Part shown: positions 9,476 through 18,079 of the stretch, one piece after another | Layout: every line of letters starts with the position of its first letter | Position numbering within the stretch: the first letter of the stretch is position 1 | Source of the DNA: Planctomycetota bacterium | GTDB lineage: Bacteria; Planctomycetota; UBA1135; GCA-002686595 | DNA length: 64,000 nucleotides | Reading direction: 5' to 3' | Assembly (NCBI GenBank): GCA_022446815.1 | Contig: JAKVCD010000017.1 | Span: 22,907-86,906, forward strand | Notes under the pieces: model-generated | Seen by the model: the letters and a program-made list of their open reading frames with translations, nothing else | Told to the model about the DNA's origin: nothing | The model's database searches: none | Program-made: the position numbers and the translations under genes

Positions 9476-9919
9476 TTGACCTACTTTCACCAGCGACTCT
9501 GTCTGACAGCGCTCCTCGCGCTCGTCACTACCGGGTGCCTCGCTGAGCGTCGCCTCCTCGTCGAGACGACCCCTCCTGGCGCGCGGGTCGAGCTCGACTG
9601 GAAGCCTGTGGGACATACGCCCTTGGAGCTAGTCATCCTTCATGAGGGTAAGCGCCGCCTGCTCGTCTCACTTGATGGATATGAACCTGTACTGAGAGAC
9701 ATCGAGTTCAAGAGCACTTGGAAAAGTAGCTTCCCGTTCGACGTGTTCACCGAGCTCCTCAACCCGCTCTCTGAGGACGATGTGAGGACGGTCAAGCTGC
9801 AGCTCTCTCCGCGAAAGAGCGCAGCCACTGCTGACCTCACCCCAGTCCTCGAGCGTGCGGAGATGCTCCGTAGAGCTGGCCCCTCCGGCCCTAGCGAGGC
9901 AACGAAAGAGCAGCCATGA
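9476..9919 (+). CDS. PEGA-domain lipoprotein
   Basis: This 147-residue protein starts at TTG. Its signal sequence LTALLALVTTGCLAERR has a plausible lipidation Cys. The PEGA core follows: VETTPPGARVELDWKPVGHTPLELVILHEGKRRLLV. PEGA domains are small beta modules found at bacterial surfaces, thought to bind cell-wall or other surface glycans. The tail is polar with no other domain. The stop overlaps the start of murD by 4 bases (ATGA), so the two are probably co-translated, which fits a cell-envelope role. No upstream ATG fits, because the tRNA lies only 45 bases away. Confidence 0.8.
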   Translation: MTYFHQRLCLTALLALVTTGCLAERRLLVETTPPGARVELDWKPVGHTPLELVILHEGKRRLLVSLDGYEPVLRDIEFKSTWKSSFPFDVFTELLNPLSEDDVRTVKLQLSPRKSAATADLTPVLERAEMLRRAGPSGPSEATKEQP

Positions 9920-11277
9920 GCGCAGGTCGCGTGACCGTCCAAGGCTTAGGTCACTTCGGAGGCGGCGCAGGTGTTGCGCGTTTCCTAGCGAAGGAGGGCT
10001 GGCGCGTCACTGTGACGGACCTGCAGACAGCAGAAGAGCTCCACGAACCCGTCGCATCGCTCAATGACGTAGAAGTGCGCTTCGTCCTCGGCGGGCACAG
10101 AGAGCGCGACTTCACGGACACGGACCTCGTCGTCGCGAACCCAGCGGTCAGCCCGAGGAACTCATACCTCGTCGCCGCTCGGGCCGCTGGCGTGAGGGTC
10201 GTGAGTGAGGTCGGCCTCTTCCTCGAGCGCGCGCCCGGACGGATCGCAGCCGTAACGGGGACCCAAGGCAAGAGCTCTACCGCTCACTTCCTGCATCAGC
10301 TCCTGCTTCAGGCCGACATCCCCGCTCGCCTCGGAGGGAACATCGGCGGCTCCCTCCTCGACTTGCTCCCGCTGATCAGCGCACAAGAGGTCTGCGTTGT
10401 AGAGCTCTCGTCCTATCAGCTCGAGAGCCTGACCAGCGAAAGTCTGAGCGATCGCCTAGACCTCGCGATCATCACTAACCTCCGTGAGGACCACCTCGAG
10501 CGGCACGGGACTGTGGACGCTTATCACGCTGCTAAGCTCGAGCTCACTCGGCTGCTCACAGAGGGCGCGCCCCTCCTGATGGGACCAGGTGTCCTCGAGC
10601 GCGCCCACACCCTGAGCGCGGACACTTTGGCGCGGGTAGAGCCTTTGGAGATCGGCTCTGCCCTGCGGATCGAGCAGGAGCGCTTCCACCTCCGCGCAGA
10701 GCCCCTCGGCGAGCTCGAGCACGCTCAGCACCTGCCGCTTTTTCAGCATGAGAACATCCTCCTAGCCCTCGCCGCTGCGCGGCTCTTGGGCGCCTCCTCC
10801 AAAGCCCTCGCTGCCTCCCTGCAGACGCTCGATGGTCTCAGTCACCGCCTCGAAGACCTAGGAGAGCGCGCTGGCCGCAGGGTCTTTGACAACGGCGTCT
10901 CCACGACGCCGGACTCGACGCGATCAGCCCTACTCGCGCTGCCCGGTCGGGTCACGCTCCTCGCAGGCGGAGAGGCGAAGTCTCTCCCTATAGACGCGCT
11001 CGTAGAGACGGCGCGGGAGCGCGCGCGCCAGGTCGTCCTCTTCGGCGCAGCCGCAGACACCTGGGCCGAGGCGTTCCGGGGCGCAGGCTGCAGCTGTGAG
11101 GTGGTCGAGACCGTCAGAGAGGCCACGGCCCTCGCCTGGTCCCTGACAGAGGATGGTGACGTCGTCCTCTTCTCTCCCGCTGCCGCCAGCTTTGACGCCT
11201 ACAAGAACTTTCGCGCCCGCGCGATGGACTTCAGGGCCTGCGTCGATTCACTAGTTGAGGCCGCTTCATCATCATGA
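9916..11277 (+). CDS. murD: UDP-N-acetylmuramoyl-L-alanine:D-glutamate ligase
   Basis: The 453-residue protein has the three-domain layout of Mur ligases. It starts with a Rossmann-like UDP-binding domain (VQGLGHFGGGAGVARFL), then the ATP-binding P-loop TGTQGKSST at residues 114-122, the ELSSYQLE strand and NLREDHLERHGT. The C-terminal domain contains FDNGVSTTPDSTRSAL and LFSPAAASFDAYKNF, which match the MurD signature better than MurC, E or F. It adds D-glutamate to UDP-MurNAc-L-Ala in the cytoplasm, so the organism should make peptidoglycan. The gene overlaps its neighbours by 4 bases on each side, and no other mur genes lie nearby. Confidence 0.93.
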   Translation: MSAGRVTVQGLGHFGGGAGVARFLAKEGWRVTVTDLQTAEELHEPVASLNDVEVRFVLGGHRERDFTDTDLVVANPAVSPRNSYLVAARAAGVRVVSEVGLFLERAPGRIAAVTGTQGKSSTAHFLHQLLLQADIPARLGGNIGGSLLDLLPLISAQEVCVVELSSYQLESLTSESLSDRLDLAIITNLREDHLERHGTVDAYHAAKLELTRLLTEGAPLLMGPGVLERAHTLSADTLARVEPLEIGSALRIEQERFHLRAEPLGELEHAQHLPLFQHENILLALAAARLLGASSKALAASLQTLDGLSHRLEDLGERAGRRVFDNGVSTTPDSTRSALLALPGRVTLLAGGEAKSLPIDALVETARERARQVVLFGAAADTWAEAFRGAGCSCEVVETVREATALAWSLTEDGDVVLFSPAAASFDAYKNFRARAMDFRACVDSLVEAASSS

Positions 11278-12113
11278 GTCCTTCCCCCTACCTAGAGGGC
11301 GCACGCGAGAGCGCTCTCAAGCTCGCGCTCACGCTGCATGCCGATGCCGTCTCCCCCGAGCACCTCGTGTGTGTGCTCCTTGGCGATGAGTTCAGCGCGC
11401 TCTATGAGCTCGTCGAGCACGCCTTCGCTGATCCAGAGACGCTCTACCAAGACGCGCTGGCGCTGGCACCAGGGATCCTCGTCGTCGGCTCTGGCGCAAC
11501 GAGCCCCTTCAGCGTCCGCGCCGTTCGCGCGGCCAAAGGCGCGATCCAGCTCGCAGAGAGCGCGGGCCTCGAGAAGGTCACCCCAGCATGCGTATTGAAA
11601 GCCGCATGCGACGAGCTCAACACCGAGGCCCTCGACGCCTTAAAGGAGGCGGGCTGTGATCCGGCCGCCGTCGCCCTCGAGGGCTCTCAGGGGGTCCTGC
11701 AGGCTAGCTCCCACCTCTTCCAGCCCTTCAACGACGAGGCACGGAGGGCCCTCACGAGCGCGAGCCGGATGGCCGCGAGGAGCAAGCGCAGCGCGCTCAC
11801 CCCAGCTGACCTTGTCACGGGCGCTCTGAGCGAAGACGCTGGATTGCCCCGCTCCTTCGGAGCCGACGCCTCCAGCGCCGCGGCCCTCATGCGCCCGCAC
11901 GCAGACGACACAACACCGCCCGAGGAGCGAGCGCTGCTTGATGACGGGGACCTCCAAAAGCTCTGGAGCGATCTGCCGGAAGGAGCAGGGAGCTTGGACG
12001 TCCTCGGTCACATCTTGAGCGCTCCCGAGGAGGAGTTAGCGCAGGTTTTTCTGCGCCAAAAAGTTACCGCTGCGCTCCTAGAGCGCTCTAGGGAGACCTT
12101 CGTCGACCCCTGA
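11274..12113 (+). CDS. Standalone Clp N-domain repeat protein without AAA+ module
   Basis: The 279-residue protein begins with a Clp_N-like half repeat (ALKLALTLHADAVSPEHLVCVLLGD). Around residues 150-185 there is another (FNDEARRALTSASRMAARSKRSALTPADLVTGALSED). Compare the N-domain of the ClpC encoded nearby: [13 protein letters not shown] followed by [14 protein letters not shown]. No Walker motifs follow, so it cannot be an ATPase. ClpC N-domains bind adaptors and substrates, so a free N-domain protein might capture substrates, act as a decoy or regulate ClpC; this is inference. It overlaps murD by 4 bases and precedes mcsA by 70 bases. The repeats are divergent, so the family call is moderate. 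Confidence 0.65.
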   Translation: MSPSPYLEGARESALKLALTLHADAVSPEHLVCVLLGDEFSALYELVEHAFADPETLYQDALALAPGILVVGSGATSPFSVRAVRAAKGAIQLAESAGLEKVTPACVLKAACDELNTEALDALKEAGCDPAAVALEGSQGVLQASSHLFQPFNDEARRALTSASRMAARSKRSALTPADLVTGALSEDAGLPRSFGADASSAAALMRPHADDTTPPEERALLDDGDLQKLWSDLPEGAGSLDVLGHILSAPEEELAQVFLRQKVTAALLERSRETFVDP

Positions 12114-12183
12114 TCCAATTCCCCCTCGACCCGGGGAGCTAGTCAGGCTATATGAGAGGTCGAACTGAGCGAAGGTACCCCAC

Positions 12184-12738
12184 GTGATCTGCCAGAACTG
12201 CAATAAAAACCAAGCCACAATCCACGTCACCGATGTCTTTCCTGCGACCGAGGAGACGCCCCAGTCGACAGTTAACGAACACCACCTTTGCGAGATCTGT
12301 GCTCAAACCAAAGAGCTCCCTCACACTAAGTCAACCTCAGAAACTGTCCAGGCGAACGTTTGGAAGCTCCTCCAGATGACTGCAGAACAGACCAAGCAGC
12401 GCCGCAAGGAGCTCAAGTGCAAGTCCTGTGGGATGTCGGTAGACGAGTTCCGGAGCAAGGGCAGGCTGGGCTGCGCAGATTGCTATGAGGTGTTCAAAGG
12501 CCCTATCGCCGAGCTCTTAGAGCGGGTCCATGGCGCCCTTGAGCACGTCGGCAGGGTCCCGGGGCTCAGCGACGACGACCTCGAGCGCATGCAGGCGCTC
12601 AGTGAGCTTCGCCGTGAGCTGGAGTCAGCGATCCGGGAAGAGGCTTACGAGAGCGCCGCGAGCCTCAGGGACCGGATCAGCCAGCTCGAAGGGGTCGAAG
12701 CTGACGAGTCCGAGGCCCCTTCTCACGAGGAAGAGTGA
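12184..12738 (+). CDS. mcsA: McsA-like zinc-finger protein with UVR motif
   Basis: The 184-residue protein starts at GTG. It has two CxxC pairs at the N-terminus (CQNC and CEIC), two more in the middle (CKSC and CADC), then a C-terminal UVR helix pair (ESAIREEAYESAASLRDRI). This layout is that of McsA, the zinc-binding partner of the arginine kinase McsB in Firmicutes, where it also affects heat-shock regulation and ClpC. Here it lies 226 bases before clpC, but no mcsB is present between or near them. Its stop codon sits inside a perfect 10-bp inverted repeat, which may limit readthrough into clpC. Confidence 0.85.
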   Translation: MICQNCNKNQATIHVTDVFPATEETPQSTVNEHHLCEICAQTKELPHTKSTSETVQANVWKLLQMTAEQTKQRRKELKCKSCGMSVDEFRSKGRLGCADCYEVFKGPIAELLERVHGALEHVGRVPGLSDDDLERMQALSELRRELESAIREEAYESAASLRDRISQLEGVEADESEAPSHEEE

Positions 12739-12753
12739 GCTCGGCTCACTCTT
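12731..12753 (+). terminator. Perfect 10-bp hairpin over the mcsA stop codon
   Basis: The arms AAGAGTGAGC and GCTCACTCTT flank a 3-base TCG loop, and the TGA of mcsA lies in the left arm. A short TTTA tract follows, so termination would be weak or partial. A second possible stem, GGGAGC with GCTCCC, surrounds an A8 run just downstream (about 12756-12784). It could separate mcsA transcription from clpC, or act as an attenuator. Confidence 0.5.
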
Positions 12754-12964
12754 TAGGGAGCCTCTGGGACCAAAAAAAAGCTCCCATGGGCATCTGGCGG
12801 CCCACAGTCGAGACCCGAGGCCCCCTCGAAGGCATAATCAGCCTGTTCTCGGCACAGGCAGGCACCGCAGCATCAACTTTGAGCCCCCGTACATCCGAAA
12901 GAGAACAAGACTGAATCACCGCTCTACGCCCTGACCCCGTCTGGGCTGGCCCACGCAAGTAGCT

Positions 12965-15517
12965 ATGTTCGACCGCTTCACAGATCGCGCCAAGAAGGTC
13001 ATGAATCTCGCCCGCCAAGAGGCACAGAGGTTCAACCACGAATATCTCGGAACCGAGCACGTCCTGCTCGGTCTTGTCCAAGAGGGCAGCGGCGTCGCCG
13101 CCAACGTCCTCAAGCAGATGGGCGTTGACCTCGCCAAGATCCGCACCGAGGTAGAAAACATCGTCAAGACTGGGCCTTCCATGGTCACGATGGGGCAGCT
13201 CCCCTTCACCCCCCGTGCGAAGAAGGTCTTGGAGCTCTCCCTCGAGGAGGCCAGCAACCTCGGGCACAACTACATCGGCACGGAGCACCTGCTCCTCGGC
13301 CTCATCAAGGAGAACGAAGGCATCGCGGCGCAGGTCCTCATGAACCTCGGCGTGAAGCTTGAAGAGGTCCGCGAAGAGGTCCTCGACTTCCTCGGCGCTG
13401 ACGCCGTTGAAGAGGAGGACGAGGACGCTGCGCTCACTGGCGAGCCCCAGACCCACGGCGCCTCTAAGAGCAAGACCCCGGCCCTCGACTCCTTCGGCCG
13501 TGACCTCACGGAGCTCGCCCGCGAAGGCAGCCTCGATAACGTCATCGGTCGCGAACACGAGATCGAGCGCGTCGTGCAGATCCTCTCACGTCGCACAAAG
13601 AACAACCCCGTTCTCCTCGGTGAGCCTGGCGTCGGTAAGACCGCAATCGTCGAAGGCTTGGCGCAGCTCATCATCGGAAACGAGGTCCCCGAGATCCTCC
13701 GCAACCGCCGCATCGTCGTCCTCGACCTCGCCCTGATGGTCGCAGGAACGAAGTACCGCGGTCAGTTTGAAGAGCGCATCAAGGCCGTCATGACAGAGGT
13801 TCGCCGTGCTGGCGATGTTGTCCTCTTCATTGACGAGCTCCACACCCTCGTCGGCGCCGGCGGCGCTGAGGGCGCGATCGACGCATCAAACGTGCTGAAG
13901 CCCGCCCTCTCCCGCGGCGAGATCCAGTGCATCGGAGCGACCACTCTTGACGAGTACCGCAAGCACATCGAGAAAGACGGCGCCCTCGAGCGTCGCTTCC
14001 AGGCCGTGAACGTCGAGCCGCCCACTCGCGACGAGACCGTCGCGATCCTCAAGGGCTTGCGTGACCGCTACGAGGCCCACCACCGCGTCAACTTCACGGA
14101 CGACGCGCTAGAGGCCGCGGTCGACTTCAGCATCCGCTACATCAACAACCGTTTCCTCCCGGACAAGGCCATCGACGTGATCGACGAGGCCGGCGCGCGC
14201 GTGCGCATTAAGTCCATGGTCCCGCCGCCGGACGTGAAAGACCTCTCTGATGAGATCACCGCGCTCGAGCAAGCAAAGGACGAGGCCGTCACGGCCCAGG
14301 ACTTCGAGAAGGCGGCCAAGCTCCGCGACGACGCCTACCAGCTCAAGAAGAAGAAGGAAGAGATCCAGGCTGAGTGGCGAGAGCAGCAGAACTCCAACGA
14401 GCAGATCGGAGAGGTCACTGTCGAGGTGATCGCCGAGACCGTCTCGAAGATGACGCGCATCCCCCTCACACGTCTCGAGAAGGCGGAGGCGGAGCGCCTC
14501 CTCAAGATGGAAGAGGAGCTCGGCACTATCGTCATCAACCAGGACGACGCGATCAGCGCGATCGCGCGCTCCATCAGGCGGTCTCGCTCAGGGCTCAAAG
14601 ACCCGAAGCGCCCCACCGGCTCCTTCTTGTTCCTCGGCCCCTCGGGCGTCGGCAAGACCTATCTCTGCAAGCAGCTCGCGCAGTTCCTCTTCGGTGATGA
14701 AGAAGCTGTCATCACGATGGACATGAGCGAGTACATGGAGAAGCACAACGCCTCCCGTCTCGTCGGCGCGCCTCCTGGCTACGTCGGCTATGAGGAGGGC
14801 GGGCAGCTCACCGAGCAGGTCCGGCGTCGTCCCTACTCCGTCGTGCTCCTCGACGAGATCGAGAAGGCCCACCCGGACGTCTTCAACATGCTCCTCCAGA
14901 TCATGGAAGAGGGTCGCCTCACGGACTCCTTTGGGCGCCATGTCGACTTCTGCAACGTGGTCCTGATCATGACCTCCAACCTCGGCGCGCAGAACATGAA
15001 GTCTGGCAACAAGCTGGGCTTTGACCGCATCGGCGCTGGACAGAGTGAGGCCAAAGAGGACGAGCGGAAGAAGCAGATCAAGAGCGACGTGATGATTGAG
15101 GTCGAGCGGCACTTCCGCCCCGAATTCCTCAACCGCCTCGACGAGCTCGTGATCTTCAACCCGCTCACCCACTCGGACCTTCAGCGTATCGTCCACCTCC
15201 AGCTCGCTGACGTGGAAGAGCGCCTCGAAGAGAAGGGCGTCACCCTCGAGCTCGACGAGGCCGCGATCGACTTCCTCATCACCAAGGGCTTCCATGAGGA
15301 CTACGGCGCGCGTCCTCTGCGTCGCGCGATCGAACGCCACATCGAAGACCCCCTCGCAGAGGGCGTCCTGCGCGGCGAGTTTGAGAAGAGCAAGACCGTC
15401 AAGGTCACCGTCGCCGAGGACAACGAGGGCTTCAGCTTCACTCAAGAGGCGAAGCCCGAGCCTGAGCCGGAGCCGGAGCCCGAGCCGGAGCCGGCGAGCG
15501 CTGGCGATGACAGCTGA
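12965..15517 (+). CDS. clpC: ATP-dependent Clp protease ATP-binding subunit ClpC
   Basis: The 850-residue protein has two Clp_N repeats (1-145), a first AAA+ domain with Walker A GEPGVGKT at 219-226, a UVR-type middle segment ([18 protein letters not shown]), a second AAA+ domain with GPSGVGKT near 558, and a D2-small domain. It unfolds proteins for ClpP in the cytoplasm. It ends with six Pro-Glu units encoded by a hexanucleotide repeat, an unusual acidic tail. No CtsR gene or McsB gene is nearby, so regulation differs from Bacillus. A 226-base gap upstream leaves room for its own promoter, and a strong terminator follows. Confidence 0.97.
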   Translation: MFDRFTDRAKKVMNLARQEAQRFNHEYLGTEHVLLGLVQEGSGVAANVLKQMGVDLAKIRTEVENIVKTGPSMVTMGQLPFTPRAKKVLELSLEEASNLGHNYIGTEHLLLGLIKENEGIAAQVLMNLGVKLEEVREEVLDFLGADAVEEEDEDAALTGEPQTHGASKSKTPALDSFGRDLTELAREGSLDNVIGREHEIERVVQILSRRTKNNPVLLGEPGVGKTAIVEGLAQLIIGNEVPEILRNRRIVVLDLALMVAGTKYRGQFEERIKAVMTEVRRAGDVVLFIDELHTLVGAGGAEGAIDASNVLKPALSRGEIQCIGATTLDEYRKHIEKDGALERRFQAVNVEPPTRDETVAILKGLRDRYEAHHRVNFTDDALEAAVDFSIRYINNRFLPDKAIDVIDEAGARVRIKSMVPPPDVKDLSDEITALEQAKDEAVTAQDFEKAAKLRDDAYQLKKKKEEIQAEWREQQNSNEQIGEVTVEVIAETVSKMTRIPLTRLEKAEAERLLKMEEELGTIVINQDDAISAIARSIRRSRSGLKDPKRPTGSFLFLGPSGVGKTYLCKQLAQFLFGDEEAVITMDMSEYMEKHNASRLVGAPPGYVGYEEGGQLTEQVRRRPYSVVLLDEIEKAHPDVFNMLLQIMEEGRLTDSFGRHVDFCNVVLIMTSNLGAQNMKSGNKLGFDRIGAGQSEAKEDERKKQIKSDVMIEVERHFRPEFLNRLDELVIFNPLTHSDLQRIVHLQLADVEERLEEKGVTLELDEAAIDFLITKGFHEDYGARPLRRAIERHIEDPLAEGVLRGEFEKSKTVKVTVAEDNEGFSFTQEAKPEPEPEPEPEPEPASAGDDS
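15455..15496 (+). repeat. CCNGAG hexanucleotide tandem repeat encoding Pro-Glu
   Basis: Six consecutive CCNGAG units, with a near-copy CCGGCG at the end, encode the [12 protein letters not shown] tail of ClpC. Such a repeat can change length by slippage in steps of two residues without a frameshift, so tail length may differ between strains. Confidence 0.8.
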
Positions 15518-15541
15518 GCAGAGCGAGTCGCTCTGAATCAC

Positions 15542-15581
15542 GCGGGGGGGCCTCCTTTTGGGGCCCCCCCGCTCAATTTTT
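15542..15581 (+). terminator. Rho-independent terminator after clpC
   Basis: An 11-bp stem pairs GCGGGGGGGCC (15542-15552) with GGCCCCCCCGC (15562-15572) around a loop containing TTTT. A T5 tract at 15577-15581 follows. It lies 25 bases after the clpC stop and ends that operon. Confidence 0.9.
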
Positions 15582-15666
15582 ACGGCGACCTGCGGGCGCG
15601 GGCTACCGCTCGGGCGACGTCGAGGATCCAATGAGGGCTCACTCGCCGACCCACTCTGCTCCGACC

Positions 15667-16452
15667 ATGAACAGCCTCCTCCTCTGCCTCGTGCTCCTCT
15701 CCCCCGTCCAAGATGTCGAGGCAGACGCTCCCTCCGAGGAGCGCGTTGAGCAGGCCGTAGAGGAGCTCAGCCGCGCCTTCGGCAAGGAGGGCGGGCTCGG
15801 TCTGAAGGTGCAAGCGATCTACGCCGCCTCTGAGGTCACCCACCCAGAGGTCATCAAGTGGATCGTGAAGGGACTCAAAGACTCAGACGACGAGGTGCGT
15901 GAAGCGTCGATCGAGGCCCTCCGTTTCATGGAACACCCCGACGCTAACGACGCGCTCGTCACGACGCTGAAACGCGACAAGAGGCTGCGGAAGAACGAAG
16001 AGCTCTATGAGGCCTTGATCAAAGCCGTCTGCCAACACGCAGACCCTAAGTCTCTCTCTCTCATCACGAACTATGACCTGAAGGATGAGACGAAGGGAAC
16101 TCTCCGCGCTCGCGTGTATGGGATCGCGCGCTTTAGGACTGCTGAGTCTGTAGAGGCCCTCTTTGATGTCATGCGACGCGGCAAGAAGGGTCGCCTACAC
16201 GCCAGCATGAGCGACATCTCCACCGCCCTCCGGGTCCTGACAGGCGTCGACCACGGGAAGTCCATCGCCGCCTGGACGAAGTGGTGGAATGAGAACAAGC
16301 GCGACCTGAAGGTCTCGCCTGAGCTCCCGGAGCTCCCGAAGAAGATGCTCACGACGTGGTCGCGCTACTGGGGTCTCGAGGAGCCCAAGGAGGGCCGCGC
16401 TCGCCAGGGTGAGCGCGGAGAGCAGCCCGACAGCGAAGGTGAGCGCAAGTAG
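15667..16452 (+). CDS. Exported HEAT-repeat protein
   Basis: From the ATG at 15667 the protein is 261 residues and opens with a signal peptide (MNSLLLCLVLLSPVQ). An in-frame ATG 12 codons earlier would bury it, so I prefer the internal start. Alpha-helical HEAT-like repeats follow, for example EVIKWIVKGLKDSDDEVREA and SIEALRFMEHPDANDALVTTL, then a polar C-terminal tail. HEAT solenoids are scaffolds for protein contacts; a specific role cannot be read. The stop lies 4 bases before the DUF309 gene, suggesting one transcript. Confidence 0.75.
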   Translation: MNSLLLCLVLLSPVQDVEADAPSEERVEQAVEELSRAFGKEGGLGLKVQAIYAASEVTHPEVIKWIVKGLKDSDDEVREASIEALRFMEHPDANDALVTTLKRDKRLRKNEELYEALIKAVCQHADPKSLSLITNYDLKDETKGTLRARVYGIARFRTAESVEALFDVMRRGKKGRLHASMSDISTALRVLTGVDHGKSIAAWTKWWNENKRDLKVSPELPELPKKMLTTWSRYWGLEEPKEGRARQGERGEQPDSEGERK

Positions 16453-16456
16453 CCCG

Positions 16457-16840
16457 ATGTCTGAAGAAGAGTTCGATCCCACCAGGCCCGTCGAGGAGGC
16501 CCTCGCAGAGGGCGTCCAGCTCTTCAACGATGGCGAGTACGAAGAGAGCCACGAGGAGTTCGAGCACGGCTGGCTCTCGAGTGAGGCGAACGACTCGGAC
16601 TTCTTTAAGGGCTTAGTGCAAGCGGGGATCTGCCTCCACAAGCTCCAACAAGGTCAGCTCGACGGGGCCGAGAAGCTCCACTCCGGGATGCGTCGTTACC
16701 TCGCCGCGTTCCTCCCTGTTCACCGTGGCGTCGATGTCGCTACGCTCATGGATGAGATGCGCCCCTTCCTCAAGTCAGCGCTCGAGGACGCGGCTGCGAT
16801 TGACTGGTCGAGCGCTCCAAAAATGAAGCTCGAGGACTGA
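16457..16840 (+). CDS. DUF309 family protein
   Basis: The 127-residue protein starts at the ATG at 16457, directly after the HEAT gene. It contains the DUF309 signature: FNDGEYEESHEEFEHGW, then FFKGLVQAGICLHKLQQG and GAEKLHSGMRRYL. The family is a small helical bundle of unknown function, common in cyanobacteria, archaea and Planctomycetota. The conserved His and Glu of the EESHEEFE helix are present. The next gene starts 6 bases after its stop, consistent with an operon. Confidence 0.8.
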   Translation: MSEEEFDPTRPVEEALAEGVQLFNDGEYEESHEEFEHGWLSSEANDSDFFKGLVQAGICLHKLQQGQLDGAEKLHSGMRRYLAAFLPVHRGVDVATLMDEMRPFLKSALEDAAAIDWSSAPKMKLED

Positions 16841-16846
16841 TCTACG

Positions 16847-18031
16847 ATGGAGCACTTCGCCCCCACCAGAGCATCCGCTCGCCTCGTCTCCATGGACGCC
16901 ATGCGAGGCCTAGCGATCTTCGGGATCTTCATGGTCAACATCCAAGTGATGGCGATGCCCTTCGAGTGGATGATGGACCCGAGCTACGCGCAGGGCACAG
17001 AGGTCTGGGCCTGGGGCGCGACGACCGCGCTCTTCGAGTCCAACTTCGTCGCGATCTTCTCGATGCTCTTTGGTGCAGGGCTCATCCTCCAGATGAACAG
17101 CGCAGAGAAGAGGGGCGCGTCCTTTGGCCCACTCTACCTGCGACGTCTTGGTGTGCTCTTTCTCATGGGCCTCCTGCATGGGACGCTCCTCTTCCTAGGC
17201 GACATCCTGCTCCTCTACTCTGTCGTCGGGCTCGTGCTCTTCTTCTTCAGGAAGCTCCAACCAAAGACCCTGATGATGATCGGTGCCGTACCGCTCGTCT
17301 TTGCGCTCGTTGGAGCCTTCTGCTTGGAGTACTTCAGCGAGCTCTTAGAAGGCTTGGATGCGGGACAAGATCCGGAGGCAGAGATTCAGGAGCAGCTCAC
17401 GGTCCGGCAGGAGGGCCCGCTCATAGACCTCCTCGTCTACCGTGGGATCGGCTTCCTGTTTTGGATGATCCTCTCCTCCTTCTGGTTCAACTGGCGCGTC
17501 ATGAGCATGCTCTTCCTCGGCGCAGCGCTCATGAAGCTTGGCTTCTTCGAAGAGCGCAGAGCCGTGTGGCATAAGCGGGCGGCGCTCATAGGCCTGAGCC
17601 TCGGCCTAGGGCTCGAAGTCCTCACGACTTGGAGCAGCTGGCATGGCGAGCTCGGTCTCATGGGGGGTCTCTTAGCCGCTGTCCATCAGCTCTCCAGCCT
17701 CGGCCTAGCCCTCGGGTACATGGGCGCCGTCGCGCTCTTGGTCCACTCCAACTCGCTCGCCTGGCTCACCGGCGGGCTCACTGCCGTCGGCCGACTCTCG
17801 CTCACGAACTACATCATGCAGTCGGTGGTAGGAAACATCCTCTTCACCTTCATAGGCCTCGCCTGGTTCGGCGAGCGCACCCGCTGGGAGCTCATGGGGA
17901 TCGTCTGTGTGACCTTCTCCGTCCAGATAGTGCTCAGCTTGATCTGGCTGCGCTTCTTCAGGATCGGCCCGCTCGAGTGGTTCTGGCGCAGCCTCACCTA
18001 CTTGAAGATGCAGCCGCTCAGGCGCAAGTAA
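16847..18031 (+). CDS. DUF418 family integral membrane protein (YeiB-like)
   Basis: The 394-residue protein starts with the typical motif SMDAMRGLAIFGIFMVNI, has about eight to ten hydrophobic segments, and includes FGAGLILQM and, near the C-terminus, LTNYIMQSVVGN and FRIGPLEWFWRSLTY, all hallmarks of DUF418. Family members such as YeiB sit in the inner membrane. They have been compared with acyltransferase-3 and heparan-alpha-glucosaminide acetyltransferase proteins, so transmembrane acyl transfer is suspected but not shown. It follows the DUF309 gene by 6 bases and ends 48 bases before dprA. Confidence 0.88.
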   Translation: MEHFAPTRASARLVSMDAMRGLAIFGIFMVNIQVMAMPFEWMMDPSYAQGTEVWAWGATTALFESNFVAIFSMLFGAGLILQMNSAEKRGASFGPLYLRRLGVLFLMGLLHGTLLFLGDILLLYSVVGLVLFFFRKLQPKTLMMIGAVPLVFALVGAFCLEYFSELLEGLDAGQDPEAEIQEQLTVRQEGPLIDLLVYRGIGFLFWMILSSFWFNWRVMSMLFLGAALMKLGFFEERRAVWHKRAALIGLSLGLGLEVLTTWSSWHGELGLMGGLLAAVHQLSSLGLALGYMGAVALLVHSNSLAWLTGGLTAVGRLSLTNYIMQSVVGNILFTFIGLAWFGERTRWELMGIVCVTFSVQIVLSLIWLRFFRIGPLEWFWRSLTYLKMQPLRRK

Positions 18032-18079
18032 TTCAAAGCGCTACGTGCGACCGCAGAGCTCTCCTGTGGTCTCTATGGC

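Noticed and set aside
12791..12802. CATCTGGCGGCC shared by the clpC upstream region and the isc upstream region (45804-45815)
   Set aside because: A shared 12-mer of GC-rich composition is expected by chance in a window this size, and the folding context differs.
12746..13558. Minus-strand open frame of 270 codons at the start of clpC
   Set aside because: Antisense to the ClpC N-domain, with repetitive composition typical of shadow frames.
15455..15496. CCNGAG repeat as a mobile or CRISPR-type repeat
   Set aside because: It is a short in-frame coding repeat giving Pro-Glu pairs; no spacers or flanking features.
14588..15631. Long open frame (347 codons) on the minus strand opposite clpC
   Set aside because: It lies antisense to strongly conserved ClpC coding sequence and has no recognisable domain; long shadow frames are expected in high-GC genes.
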